From: Scleroderma bovista
Lineage: Eukaryota; Basidiomycota; Agaricomycetes; Boletales; Sclerodermataceae
DNA length: 36,338 nt
NCBI GenBank assembly: GCA_037178675.1
Contig: JAYMGJ010000423.1
Span: 1 to 36,338 of the forward strand
Reading direction: 5' to 3'
Position numbers and translations under genes: made by a program. The first letter of the stretch is position 1. The number at the start of each line of letters is the position of its first letter. The notes below the pieces were generated by a model. That model was given only the letters and a program-made list of their open reading frames with translations. It searched no databases and had not been told where the DNA came from. Shown one piece after another: positions 10,843-21,600 of the stretch.

Positions 10843-11012
10843 GAGTATTCCTCATTGTTATCAAGATCAATTAAGCTTTCTTTTTGGGTAATATCAGCAA
10901 TATCAGCTGGCTCCGAGGTCGGATATGGATACTACTAGGCTAGTAGTACTACTAGTACGTAGTAGCTCTGCTTCATGGTGAAATTATGTACATGAACTTC
11001 TGGTCGACATAC

Positions 11013-11349
11013 ATGCATCAAGGTAAAAGGTGAACCCTCCCGACTGTGCAGATTTTCTAAGCCATACCCTTCATAGCGCCTCATGACATGCCGATAGCAC
11101 GAGAGAAGTGGCTTAGAAGGATGCCGTCCTGATGTAAAGGTGAATTAAATTCTTATATAAATGATGGTCCCTACCACTCAGCCCTGATGCATCACTATCT
11201 GACGAATCAGTGTTGCACAAGTCTTTGTTGTCCGAATCCTCATCAGAAAACGGTCTGTTCACCCTCGTCGAGGTGTATAGCTGCAACGGGTCGCAAGATT
11301 CGATTCCTCCTGGTGAAGTTAAGAATGCTCCAACAGTAACCAGGACCAC
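11013..11349 (-). CDS. possible 5' exons of the 9303-10842 gene
   Basis: Two minus-strand exons, about 11349-11175 and 11128-11013, are separated by a GT-AG intron at 11129-11174. The first carries an acidic Asp/Ser-rich stretch (SDEDSDNKD, SSDSDASG). The second continues in frame with a basic, aromatic segment (SCYRHVMRRYEGYG) and ends at a GTATGT donor at 11012. Whether they join the gene downstream is unresolved, since the region 10860-11000 changes frame near 10845. No domain recognised. Confidence 0.35.
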
Positions 11350-11639
11350 TTTTACTTCCGCTACCCAAGCTCACGATCCGCCTCCGAAATATCTTCGTTG
11401 TCTGACTCCGACAGACTTGACAACTGAGCAAATCGATTATCTGATTTCGGATATTGCTGAGGTTGAGAAGCACACGCAGAGCTGGGGAAGAGAAAGCTGG
11501 GGTAGATATAGATTATTGAGATGAACCGAAGAAGACAAGTATGGCTGCTGGCGAAACAGAGTCGCTATGAAAGTCCTCGGGTGTTTTCTTGAGTTGACTG
11601 AGGAGCATACTATGGGCTCTCCCAGTCAGTATGTCTTGT

Positions 11640-14095
11640 TCTTGTAGAAAGTTACTCTAGATGCCTTTCCTGCTTGAAGCGTAGATCTCCACATTGCTGT
11701 CGAATTCCACACATGCAGCCTCGGACCACGAATTACGAGAAGAACCGGAAGTAACGAGTGCCTTCAAGGAAGCTAGAGGGAATCGTGACATGATCAGCTT
11801 ACCGCCTTTGACCAACGGCTTATCGATGATATTTTGATCATTGGCATATAGGTTGAGGTCAAAGTGAAACAGGTCCACTTCGGATAGGTAGATAGTTGGG
11901 ACAAATTGGTGCCACTTTGTCGGTGGTCCTGTTGTCCAATCCCGAGACAGATCTATGACCATATTGATATGATCCCGCAACACGGAGATGATAGGTTGCC
12001 GCAACAAAACCGTGAACACCCACTTGCATTCCGAGTTCCATCGAAGTGGAGCAGGAAGTGCTGCATGCACCTAACCCCCGGTTAGACTTACGATATAAGA
12101 GAAAAGGATTTCAACGTTACCCTGCATGATTCAGCTATGGTGAGTTTGCTGTCATTTAAACTTGAGGTGACTTGGACAGAATCTTGAATCTCTAATCGCG
12201 ATTCATAGCCGTCGGGGCCTATAATCATTGGGACAAGGTAACTAATAGAAGAACTGTCTCCTGCAGTGACATGAAGGAACGCGGGTTCACGTGTCCTGGG
12301 TTTGAGACCATCGGTATGATCATCCCACTGCCAATTCTTTGACCCTTCACGAAAGGGCAATATCAGAGAGGTTTTCCCTCGGAGCTCAACAAAGACTTTC
12401 ATCGAAGTCCAAATTCACTTGTCTCCAGGCTTGAGACGCCGGGACACTGCTAAATCATGATACGTTGGAGGGAAAAAGGTCCGCTGAAGGTGAACGCTGC
12501 AGAATTCCTGCTTGAGTACCCTTCGACCAAAAAAATAATCACTTACCGCTGACGATCCGCCCAGGGCCTGTATCGGATAACACCACTGTGAATAACGAAA
12601 TCCATACCCCATTCTGGGGGAAGGTCGCCATTCCCAATATCATATGATTCAAGACCCATCCCAATGGGACCTGTTGCCTCCGTGGGCACCTCACCTACTA
12701 CGTCAGTGTAGTATGAAAACTCAAGTGTGGGGGCCTCCATAACGCGACACTCGATTGCGTACTCAAGTTTTGCGAAATCAGTTTCGACGCAGTCGTTCTC
12801 GTCTACACTGTTATGGAACATCTGCTGAGGGACGAAATGTGCGCTTCCATAACCACTGGCGGTAGCCCGGTGGGGATGGAATAAGGAGGAGTATAACTTG
12901 AGCCCCCTCCAAACCTTCGCAAAAACCCCATGAGACGGGTAAAGAAGTGGAATATGATCTGTATAGCTGCAATGTGGCTCAGACACGGCCTCCAAGTAAG
13001 TAGGCTACACTCTCACCTCGAAGCCTCAGTAACTACACGGATGGAATGACCCGTGTCGGGCATGGCTCCGTGATAGCTGGGGTTCCTAACGAGATGAATC
13101 ACAGTGTTCTGGATCCTCAGGTTCAATAGTTGCTTATAAAGATCACATCTTGACCTGGCCTGAGGCTGCATCAACACGCTTGTACGGTATCCTCTCGCGA
13201 GAACGTACCGGTACGATTCCAAATGTACCATCTGCACTATGACATTCTGCGACCATTAAAGTCGGAGTAGAGGCATTGCCACATACTATGGCACATTTGA
13301 AGGCTATGATCGATATCGGCAGCAGGTCTTTGGAATCAATATAGGGCATTTGGCGTTTGATCCAATTTAAAGCAGCATGGATGATTGGCGGGGCTTTGAT
13401 ATTGGTGAGGGATGCAGGAGGATACAAACCTTGAGGTAATTCTTTCATTATAAGGACCACACAAGGGGATACGATTGAGCAGCATACCTTCCAAGCCGGA
13501 CATCCTGGAGAACAACTGCCGAGGTGGCAATGTCTCAGAAGTACGAGGTGCGCTCGCTTGCATCTGCGAAATAATATAATCATATGCCGTAGTTTTGTTG
13601 TAAAGAAACCATTCGAAACCGTGAATGGCCACTTTGATGCGACAAGGAGGGAAGCTATGGTGTTGGTTGACTTACAATATGTCAGCTGTGGATTTTTGTG
13701 AGGACTTCTCGCTTACAATCTTCTCCCCCGACGTGTTCCTGGGCTAGGTCATCCTCGGTCGTGGTGGCACGTAGCCAATATCTCCAAGTAATCTGAGCCT
13801 TCACGACATTAATTGTCTGGTTACTTGAGTGATAGTAGACGTTCTTGAGGAGAATTCTCCCAGAAAGTAGTGAAAAATGGATAGATCCTGGGGACGTGGT
13901 TCCTGTCAAGAAGTCCTGCAGAGGACACATTACTACCCACCAATCTGAATCCATATGCTAGAACCTCCCTGGTTCCAAAACCTTATCCTCAGAAGTAGTC
14001 CAATGACAGCCGCAAATAAGCGGTTCCAGTAAAACGTGTAGAGAGTAGCTGCTACGAGCACAGATACACGATGCCAACAGGTAGGCATTGAGCAT
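11640..14095 (-). pseudogene. CSF1 (BLTP1/Tweek-type lipid transfer protein), N-terminal part, decayed
   Basis: CSF1 is a very large bridge-like lipid transfer protein anchored by an N-terminal membrane helix. The minus strand here shows its start: MLNAYLLASCIC, then in another frame VAATLYTFYWNRL, GSIHFSLLSGRILLKN, ITWRYWLR, GFEWFLYNKTTAYD, CGNASTPTLMVAE, DLYKQLLNL, IGNGDLPPEWGMDFVI, RYRPWADRQR, RTFFPPTYHD, SLNDSKLTIAESCR and DHINM...DQNIIDKPL. Introns are clear at 13888-13940, 13430-13487, 13160-13208, 12497-12546 and 12071-12120. Damage includes frame breaks near codon 13, near 13716, and at about 12810-12970, a TAA where CAA would keep the frame (13672-13674), and TGA for CGA (12415-12417). 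Homology fades at about 11640, so only roughly 650 of about 3000 expected residues remain. An intact copy is presumably elsewhere. Confidence 0.85.
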
Positions 14096-14174
14096 GACGT
14101 CGGAGCGAGAGACGAGTAAAAGGAGAAATGTAGTAAAGGCGAGCTGCTTATTGCTGACTAATCCATTCTCTGCC
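14096..14174. promoter_or_regulatory. 79-bp bidirectional intergenic region
   Basis: This short gap separates the divergent start codons of the CSF1 relic (14095, minus) and the NDUFAF8-like gene (14175, plus). It contains TGACGTCG, a CRE-like palindromic core, at about 14096-14103. A shared promoter is inferred from the geometry. Confidence 0.4.
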
Positions 14175-14429
14175 ATGAGTCGGACTGTTGCAGCCCAGGG
14201 CCAGACAGTGAACACACCCCACAAACGTCTCGCCTTTCACTCGACCACCACATGCTCGATGGAGGCAGCTGCGTACGGAAAATGTATTCTTGCAACGTAC
14301 ATGGACGTCCGCAAAAACTCATGTCAACAGGAATTTGAAAACTTTGGCCAGTGCTTGCGACAGGTGGGGGGCCAAAAAATCGTATCACTAGTCTGTCTTG
14401 ACATTCTGTATCCTGCATATGAAACGTAA
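14175..14429 (+). CDS. NDUFAF8-like twin CX9C complex I assembly factor
   Basis: This small mitochondrial intermembrane-space type protein resembles NDUFAF8 (C17orf89), which supports complex I assembly. From the ATG at 14175 the frame gives 84 codons. The diagnostic pair of helices is complete: C27-x9-C37 (SMEAAAYGK between) and C50-x9-C60 (QQEFENFGQ between), preceded by the typical RLAFHSTTTC. These cysteines are normally oxidised by the Mia40 relay. After residue 63 (LRQ) the reading frame enters GTGGGG, a likely donor, so the last 21 residues may be intron. A short MKRK-stop at 14419-14433 resembles the family's basic ending, but no AG acceptor precedes it. It diverges from CSF1 and converges with the DSC4-like gene. 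Confidence 0.75.
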   Translation: MSRTVAAQGQTVNTPHKRLAFHSTTTCSMEAAAYGKCILATYMDVRKNSCQQEFENFGQCLRQVGGQKIVSLVCLDILYPAYET

Positions 14430-14512
14430 ATGATCATGTGACCGTTTATCCCTCGAAGCGTAGACATTGGGTGAAGGCACGGGAGTCCAATTGGCCATTG
14501 AAATAATCACTA

Positions 14513-15303
14513 TTAGATATCATCCACTCCCATGGCCCCTGGCAGCCCTCTACTGGGGTTTTCTGTGTCTACCATAACATCCTCCCGATGAACCCGTCGC
14601 CTCATGATAGCACGTAAATGGAAGGGTATAGGTAAGGGTGTGGTATTCGGGAGGGGTAGTGTTGCGTGCGTTTCAGGAGTTGGAGGTGCTGGTTCATGCA
14701 AGCGATTGATGATATGTCTCAGACAGAGATCTATGATCCATGGCGATTCGTGATGACTGCGTTTTGCTGCTTCATTTTCCATGGAGGACCCTGACGATGG
14801 GAAGGCAACTGGTGATGCCGGTGCTGGGAGTAGGGCATCAGGGACCATAGAGGGTGACAATAAGTGCAGTGACTTCTCATAGGAGATTGTCCTGAGGATA
14901 ATCTGAAGGAGGAGGATGAAGGTGTCCAAGAGGAGGAGATGCAATTTAGTCGGTGGATACCCTGTAGGGTATCAATGGATTGAAACCCATGTATCATTAG
15001 TTCTGTGATCACCTACCCACACCGACGAAGTCAAGTACAATGGCCCGTCCTTCCGTTGGGCTACCCCTTGTGTGTGACCAAAAAACTTGGAAGATTGGAT
15101 ACACACAACAAGAGAAACCAGACGCGTAAGGACAACTTGGAGTCGAATTCCCTGGGTTTGTAAGATACGAACTGGCCGGCCACCCTACAAAGCAGTGGCA
15201 GCAATGCCAGTGCTGGTAGCCCGAAACCCACTGGGGAGGCTGTTGGGGGGGAGAGGTCTTTAACTTTTACGAGGGTAAAAAGGCCAGGTTCTCCGATCGC
15301 CAT
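14513..15303 (-). pseudogene. DSC4-like (DUF1746) subunit of the Golgi Dsc E3 ligase, frameshifted
   Basis: Exons 15303-15017 and 14961-14513 flank a 55-bp intron (GTAGGT...CTACAG). The translation shows the DUF1746 core: PREFDSKLSLRVWFLLL, then SPTEGRAIVLDFVGVG, then the membrane-type KLHLLLLDTFILLLQIIL and ISYEKSL, followed by a low-complexity tail. The Dsc complex is a membrane ubiquitin ligase acting in sterol regulation and protein quality control. LVTHKG and SPTEGRA lie in different frames, and dropping one G from the GGGG run (CCCC at 15064-15067, plus strand) restores them. The exons sum to 736 bases, one too many, which agrees. The usual first helix is only partly readable and the region upstream is minisatellite, so the N-terminus may be lost. 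A homopolymer sequencing error is the alternative to decay. Confidence 0.75.
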
Positions 15304-15359
15304 CTTATAGGATGGATCCTGAATAAGTCAGAAATGGGAATGTGTTTGAGTGAATGCAC

Positions 15360-17340
15360 TCATTGTATGGGGTGACAGTGGCCATCAACGTGCTGGTGAT
15401 GTGGTCGTCAACGTTGACGTGTTGGAATGTGGGACTGCCATCGTGCTGATGGCCATCAAGGTGCCAGAGTATGGGGCCGTAGCCTAGTCGCCATACGGGC
15501 GGTGGTCATTGACGTTGATGTTCTGCGGTGGCAGGGCCATGGTAACGACAGGGCCGTTATTGTAGATGTGCTGGAGTAGTGGGGGTGCCGCCGCCATACA
15601 GGTGGTGGTGGCTGTCGTCGACATGCTGGGCCAGTGGGTCCATTGTGGTTGCAGTACAGGCGGTGGTGGCCCTCGTTATCGTTGTGTTGGTGGTTTCGTC
15701 ATTCGTGCCATGGTCGAGGTCGATGTGGTGGTGGTAGCCATAGCCGTCGTCGTCCCATGCATGTGCACTGGCGACCCTGCATCGTCTCGTTGCCGTTGTG
15801 CCGCCTGACAGCGTGTGTCATGTCGTCGTCGCCGCCGCCGCCGTCCCATGCATGCACACTGGCCTTGTGTCGTCTCATCGCCGTTGTGCCGTCGTAGCAC
15901 TGACTATGTGCGTTATGTCGTCGGGTGGTGGTGGTGTTGGGATGTTGTCGGATTGGTAACGGTGGTCATGGTCGGCGTTGGTAATGGCGGTGTCAGTGTG
16001 GGCGTAATGGAGGTGCAATCGTCATGGTAGCACTAATGGGTAATGGCAGCAGCGGCGTTCATGGGACGGGCTGGTGGTGATCGGCGTGGTAGCATGGCTA
16101 TGATCAACGTTAGTGATGGTAGAGGCGTTGGTAGGTACTTACTGATGATGGTGACGTGGTGATCGGCGGTGGTCGGGGCCATCAATGCAGAGCGTTGGAC
16201 ACAAAGGCCCCATCTCCTTCGGCTTTATTTTACCACTGGCAAGCGAAGTAGGAAATCTGGCTCACGGTCACGACAGTGGAGTGCAGGCCTGTCTGCAGTG
16301 ATGGCGGGTGAGAAGACAGCACATGATAGTTAGCTGACACGCTCACCGACTGATACGACTGGCCTCGAGCGAATCGTACTCTCTGCCAAGGTGAACTCCA
16401 ACGCCTGCTCAACCCTTCTCGTCCTCGTTCACGTGTCTAGGCGTCAGCACTCTCCACTTTCAGCATCTTTGCACAGCCCCCCGCCTGCAACCCGCCTCTC
16501 CAGAGCACCCTATCAAGCAGTCGCGCCAGGTGCACCTCGTCTGCGCAGACAAAACCGCCTGCATTGCCACCTCTACGGTCACGATCACTTCACCCACCGC
16601 CGAGCGCCGCATTGGCATCGATGTCCTGGGGGGCCGGGACTGGCCACCACCGCCGGACTAGGCTAGGACTCAGGAGTCGTCGTAGTTGGGCAAAGTTGGG
16701 GATAGCCACCGTCGCAATCGTCATTGGGTGAAATTGAGGCTGGGCGTGGCTGGGGACGTCGTCACCGTCAGGTGCGGCTAGGATTGGAGGTGGCCGTCGT
16801 CGCATCGTCGGGCGATGCTGGAGCTGGGAGTGGTTGTCGTTGTAGTCGTCATCGCGCAAGGCCTAGGGTCGTCACCATTGTTGTTGGGAAAAAGGCTGGG
16901 GATGGTGATGACTGCCGTCCTCGTCGCCTTGAAAAAAGCTGGGTCTAGAGGGTTGTCGTTGTTGTCGGGAAAAGCTGTGGCTGGGGGGAAGCCGCTGTCG
17001 TCGTCATCAGACAAAGCTGGGGTGGAGAAAAAAATAAGAGATAACGAATTGAAAAATAAAAAAAGTATACTTGCAAGTGCTGGCGCGCTGGTGCCGATAC
17101 GGTGTGGATGAGTATTGTAGTCACCGGGAAAAGCTGGAGATAGGGATGGCCGTCCTCGTCATCCATGGAGAGGCTGGGGGTGAGAGTGAGCGCCGTCGTC
17201 GACGCTAAGGTTGGGGTTGCTGGGCTGGTCGTCATCGTGATTACTGGGGTGCTGCAGGTGATGATAACATCAGGGCTGGTGGTGATGGGGTCTGCACGGC
17301 GAGTACTCACCTGCCATGTTGTCGACGTTGGCGGTGTCAT
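15360..17340 (-). other. minisatellite locus C with minus-strand introns
   Basis: A GT-rich (plus strand) repeat block is interrupted by minus-strand introns, as in loci A and B. Candidates are 17017-17070 (CAA|GTATACTTTT, polypyrimidine tract, CACCCCAG) and 16293-16346 (GTCG|GTGAGCG, GCTAAC branch site at 16329-16334, CTGCAG). Possible additional donors are GTGAGT near 17305 and GTAAGT near 16140. Minus-strand frames are Thr/Asp/Pro-rich low complexity. It faces the DSC4-like gene in the same orientation and may have replaced that gene's 5' end. Coding status is unknown. Confidence 0.4.
16690..17240. repeat. minisatellite with AAAGCTGGGG / GTCGTC units
   Basis: Units of about 40-55 bp alternate an (A)AAGCTGGGG or GGCTGGGG core with GCCGTC, GTCGTC or TCGTCATC stretches, at least eight times. 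It is degenerate and does not keep one frame. Confidence 0.65.
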
Positions 17341-17344
17341 CGAC

Positions 17345-17790
17345 TGATTGGACTTATAAGCCGGCTTGGATCATTGTGCCAGCTTACACCGATCCGAAAA
17401 CCATAGTCTAGAGAACCGCATTCAGGTGTGATGAGGTCACCAGATTAGTAGACGGACAAACCATAAGAGTTTGATCTTCTGCGGGTTAGCATTCACTTGC
17501 TTGTAGATCCTCGTGATGTTCACCTGACAGGCTGAGTTGGACAAATACTAAGAAACAGAGGGTCAGGCAAGTGAGTTGGATGGCTTTGTTTCTTAGTGCG
17601 TACTACAATCATTGTAGACTGATTGTTGGGGAAGCGGCCGAGTTCCATGCCATTGCCACCTTTGTGATCTAATAGCACCTTACTAGTACTAGTACTAGAT
17701 GGTTGAAGCCACTATCTGGAGTGTGAACGAAGACTACGGTTCTAGTACAGAAGGTGAATGACTTTGGACGTCGAACGACTAGTACACAGT
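17345..17790. other. intergenic, no gene seen
   Basis: No protein was recognised. A short perfect repeat of ACTAGT/TACTAG lies at about 17681-17698. Related ACTAGTA-rich patches occur near several other gene edges in the window. Confidence 0.35.
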
Positions 17791-18334
17791 TCACTCTGTA
17801 TTATCATCCCTGCCTGAAATGTTCGCTTCTCTGGAGGGTTTCCTGTCCTTTGGCATCTCCTCGGATTCGGAACACTTCGTACAATGTGTTGATTGCGGAA
17901 CGAGAGAGCACTTTGTCCTGGCGGCCTTGCACCTTTTGCAAGCATTGCCACGGCCAGATTTCGGCCTCCCGCTACACCTGCGGCCCATGTCTAAGCAACG
18001 AAAGCAAAATTTCGCTGGTGGTTTCCGCCCCCCAGTGGACTTGGAAAGCCATGAAGGTAGATAAATTAGTACTTAACTTGGAGTTGCCAGTGATTCACTC
18101 ACCATTCGTGCATATTGAAACATCCGCTTGCCAGATGTTTTGACCTCCTTCGCAATCCTCCCCAAATGATGTTGCCCATTCGCTCCCAACATCAACATCC
18201 GAGTTTGTCCAGGGTTGAGTCTCATTTCCGAGGTCATTGCTAGCAGTTGCTATGTTCAGAGAAGCAGATGATGAGAGCTGAATGATCCCAAGGTATAAAT
18301 AAGTTCTGAGTCCACTTACCTGTGGAACAAACAA
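17791..18334 (-). CDS. small Zn2Cys6-like protein, two exons, possibly a fragment
   Basis: Two minus-strand exons join across a GTGAGT...GCTTAG intron of about 110 bp: roughly 18291-18096 and 17989-17791. The second encodes a basic cluster with cysteine spacing C-x2-C-x6-C-x8-C-x2-C (CKRCKAARTKC, then HCTKC), like the first five cysteines of a fungal Zn2Cys6 DNA-binding cluster. The sixth cysteine is missing before the stop. The first exon is Asp/Ser/Glu-rich (NSDVDVGSEW). An upstream donor/acceptor pair (GTAAGT...CATTCAG near 18294-18325) suggests at least one more 5' exon. Either a lineage-specific nuclear protein or a truncated regulator; not named. Confidence 0.4.
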
Positions 18335-18646
18335 AGCATGATTCCCGAGTCTGAACGAGTGGAATTCAATTGTCGTTCCAAATCATTGCTTCCTTTCAGT
18401 TCCCACTTGTATAATTTCTAGACACATGAGAACCTCTTGATCGCCCGTTCAGACACGGCAAAGGACACAATCAGGCGCCAGCGTTGCCTCTAGAGCAGGA
18501 GTAAATGTGAATGCTTCAACATACGAATTTGTCCAGTGCAAAGCAAGCACACGTACATCCATGCCCTCTCAATAAATTCCGCATGACTCGAAGACCAATC
18601 TTGGCATAGGCCCAATGCAATTTCCACAATGCAGGTGCAGATCAGG

Positions 18647-21600
18647 TTAAAATTTGTAACACTCGCCCAGAGCATCCAAACCACACCCATACATATCAAC
18701 ATGATCACCCAGAACAGACTCTGAGTCGGACTGAGATTCAGTGCTAGACTCGGAGCCTTCTGGTTCAAATTCAAACTCAGAGTCTTGCTCCGTCTGCGTA
18801 CCAGCGGCATTCAAATTTTTCCCTTCATCTATCTCATCATTGCCATGGCATCCATAATCTTCTGTGACATTTTTGCTTGAGCATGGTTGTTGAGAAGTGG
18901 AACAAGACTGTGAGTCAGTGGAAACTGCCGCATGTGAATATGAGTGCCCGATACCAAGGCCCCAATAATAACGCATGAGCATGTCACGATCAACAAACCT
19001 AGGCAATATAATTAAATTTAAACCCCTTAAGTTGCAACTTGACCTCACCGATTGATATAATACTGCTTCCAGTCATTGGAATCCCCCGCACAATGGGACA
19101 TTGCAATACCATCAGGATGGAGTCGACCATTTGCAAATGAAGGGATAATGTGGCAGCCCCTGAGCACATTGGCAGGGTCGACAAAACCGAATGCATCCTT
19201 GTCAGCCATTGGTAAGAACCTGACAGTGTCGAGGGCATGTTCTTCCCAGGCTGAGAACCGGTCCTGCAATACCTCAAACCACCGCACCCACAAAAACTCG
19301 ATCCGACGCGACTGGAAATCCTTCGACCCAGGTCCAGTATATATAATGTTGGCATGGAAAATTCCTAACACCCGCACGTAAGAAAAGGGGTGATTGCTGC
19401 CATCTGAATCAGACAATAACATAATGTCACGATGATCAGTACGTGGGTTGATGGAATCAAATCCACGCTTCAGGTCGTAAGTGGTGTAGTTGACGCGAAG
19501 TAAGCGGTGGCGATAGATCCTATTTCCCTTGAAGAGAACGTGATTTAATTGCGACAAACGGCCTTGGAGTACAGTGTCATTCAAATCATCTGAAAAATTG
19601 AGGACCATGGTGTTGAGTGCCTGAGGGTTTACCTCTTGGTGTATGGCTGCAATGCGGGGGAGAATATGAGCCCTTAGCTTCAAAATGAAATGCTGATAGC
19701 AGTAATGAGTTTGACGACCCATCCATCTCAAGGGCTGTTGGGACTTACTTCGACAGCAGGATCCCCCATATTAGTTTTCATGAAACTCATGATGTCTTTG
19801 GGGAAATTTTGCGATTGACCGATGACATGGTGCTCCTCCGGTTTGTTCGGCACAGGATCTGCCAGGTTGAGTGCATCGCGCCTGAAGCGGATACGCCGAA
19901 TACGAGCTTGCCGCCGCTCTATGGAAGCTAACTGTGGTGTGTATGCCTTGTGACTAGTTCTGGTAAACCGGACTTTACTTTTACGGTGCTCAAGTTCTCC
20001 CTGTGTAGTAGAAAAATGAGTGTTGTACTACATGATATGCATATGGAAATGCGGGACGAACAGCTTGAGTTGAATATGAATCTGTGGTACCATACATTCT
20101 GATTTGCGATGGATAATCTGCCAGGGCATGTAACTTGTATGTTTGAAGGTTGAGCCCCTTGGGTCGTTGTCCGGCATGTGACGCAATGTCTTGAGATCGG
20201 CTAGATCTGCCCGGATCTTGCTGCCCTTGGCGTCGTCGTCGAACTTGGGCTTCACGCAGTAACTCCTTGGTTGCAAAGCAAGGACAAGTATCTGAGGCAA
20301 AGCTACGAATACAATTACCAAGGTCCTTCGTCACCCTCTCAAAAATTTCAAGAGTGTCATCTGTGTGAAGACGTAGCTTGGCGAGTCCATGCCAATGACA
20401 GAGTACAAACAGCAGGTGCAGCACCTGCACATTATGAGGATCGGGCAGCAGCCCTGCAAAGACCGGAATAGAACACTATACCACATCAATCATGTTAAGC
20501 AAAACAGGACAATAAACTGACACTGACTTGCAGTACATCCTCAAAGTCTCGAGCAGCTAACCTCTTCAGCTCTGAGACATTCTTGTGGAAACGCCGAATG
20601 GTATCTTGACCAAAAGTAGGCACCTGACGAAACCTTCACCATATTTCAGGATAAATCTCCAATAGCAAATAATTCATCTCACCTGCGATCAAGTTCAGCC
20701 AACACTGACCCCTTGAGGCTACCTAGTATGCGAAGCAAGTGGATTAAGATGGATTTCCAAACCCCCAGTTCAAACTCATGCAGCAAATCAACAACAAGCA
20801 TAAGGAAAAAGTCAAAACCTGCTGGACCAAGCCTTGATGAAAAGGCATTCTGTAACTGTAATAAGACTTTTCTGATTCCACATTAAAGCTTCATGAAACA
20901 TACTACAGTTGGGACCAAAGATTCTGGCTTGAGAAGGACCTCAACTTGAGGGGTGTCAACGACATATTGTTCTTCATATATCAACCTGCGAGCGGAAGAA
21001 ATTTTCTCACGTCTTCCCACTGTATCACGCTGAGCTAGAACATCACGGTGTAACATATCATTCTCCATCGCGACATTATGAAACTTTGCCTTAGGGATGA
21101 GGCACCGGGGACATGGACATCCACCAAGGTTGCGGATATTGGCTATGAGAACCCTGTGGCCACAGCTTCTTCAGTAGGTAAGCTTGAAGAAAGGTGCAGA
21201 CGTACTTTTCTGGATAGTCCGCTGAATATGTAAAGATTCACGGAAAGAGTCGCCTCTTGATATTGTCCCCACATTCAAACACCATCCCATGCTCATACCC
21301 ATGAAGGAATTCATCATCTAAAAGATCATTCCACTGCGCATGGAATAGTTCTCTGTGGCAGTGGGTAAATAGAGGGTCACCAGGTAACTTGTCACCACCA
21401 GCATGCTCCATTACAAAATCTTTGAAATTATCAGGTAACTAAATTGAAAACGATTAAAATTGGTTCGCTGCAAACAGAAAATACATACGGTCTGAAAATA
21501 TGCTGCATGCGAGCAAAGGTTAGCAATTGGGGTACAACGTTCATACTTTGATTCGTTTCCAAAGTAAACATAGAGAGGCCATAGTTTGGCATCTCCGAAG

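Noticed and set aside
13655..13716. Two tiny introns (31 and 21 bp) with a 10-base exon in CSF1
   Set aside because: Too short to splice. Reading straight through gives coherent sequence (SEKSSQKSTADI, then after a TAA QHHSFPPCRIKV), so a frameshift plus a CAA-to-TAA stop explains it better.
15566..16030. Plus-strand Val/Cys/Arg-rich frames as small secreted proteins
   Set aside because: They are translations of GT-rich repeat DNA with no signal peptide or stable frame between units.
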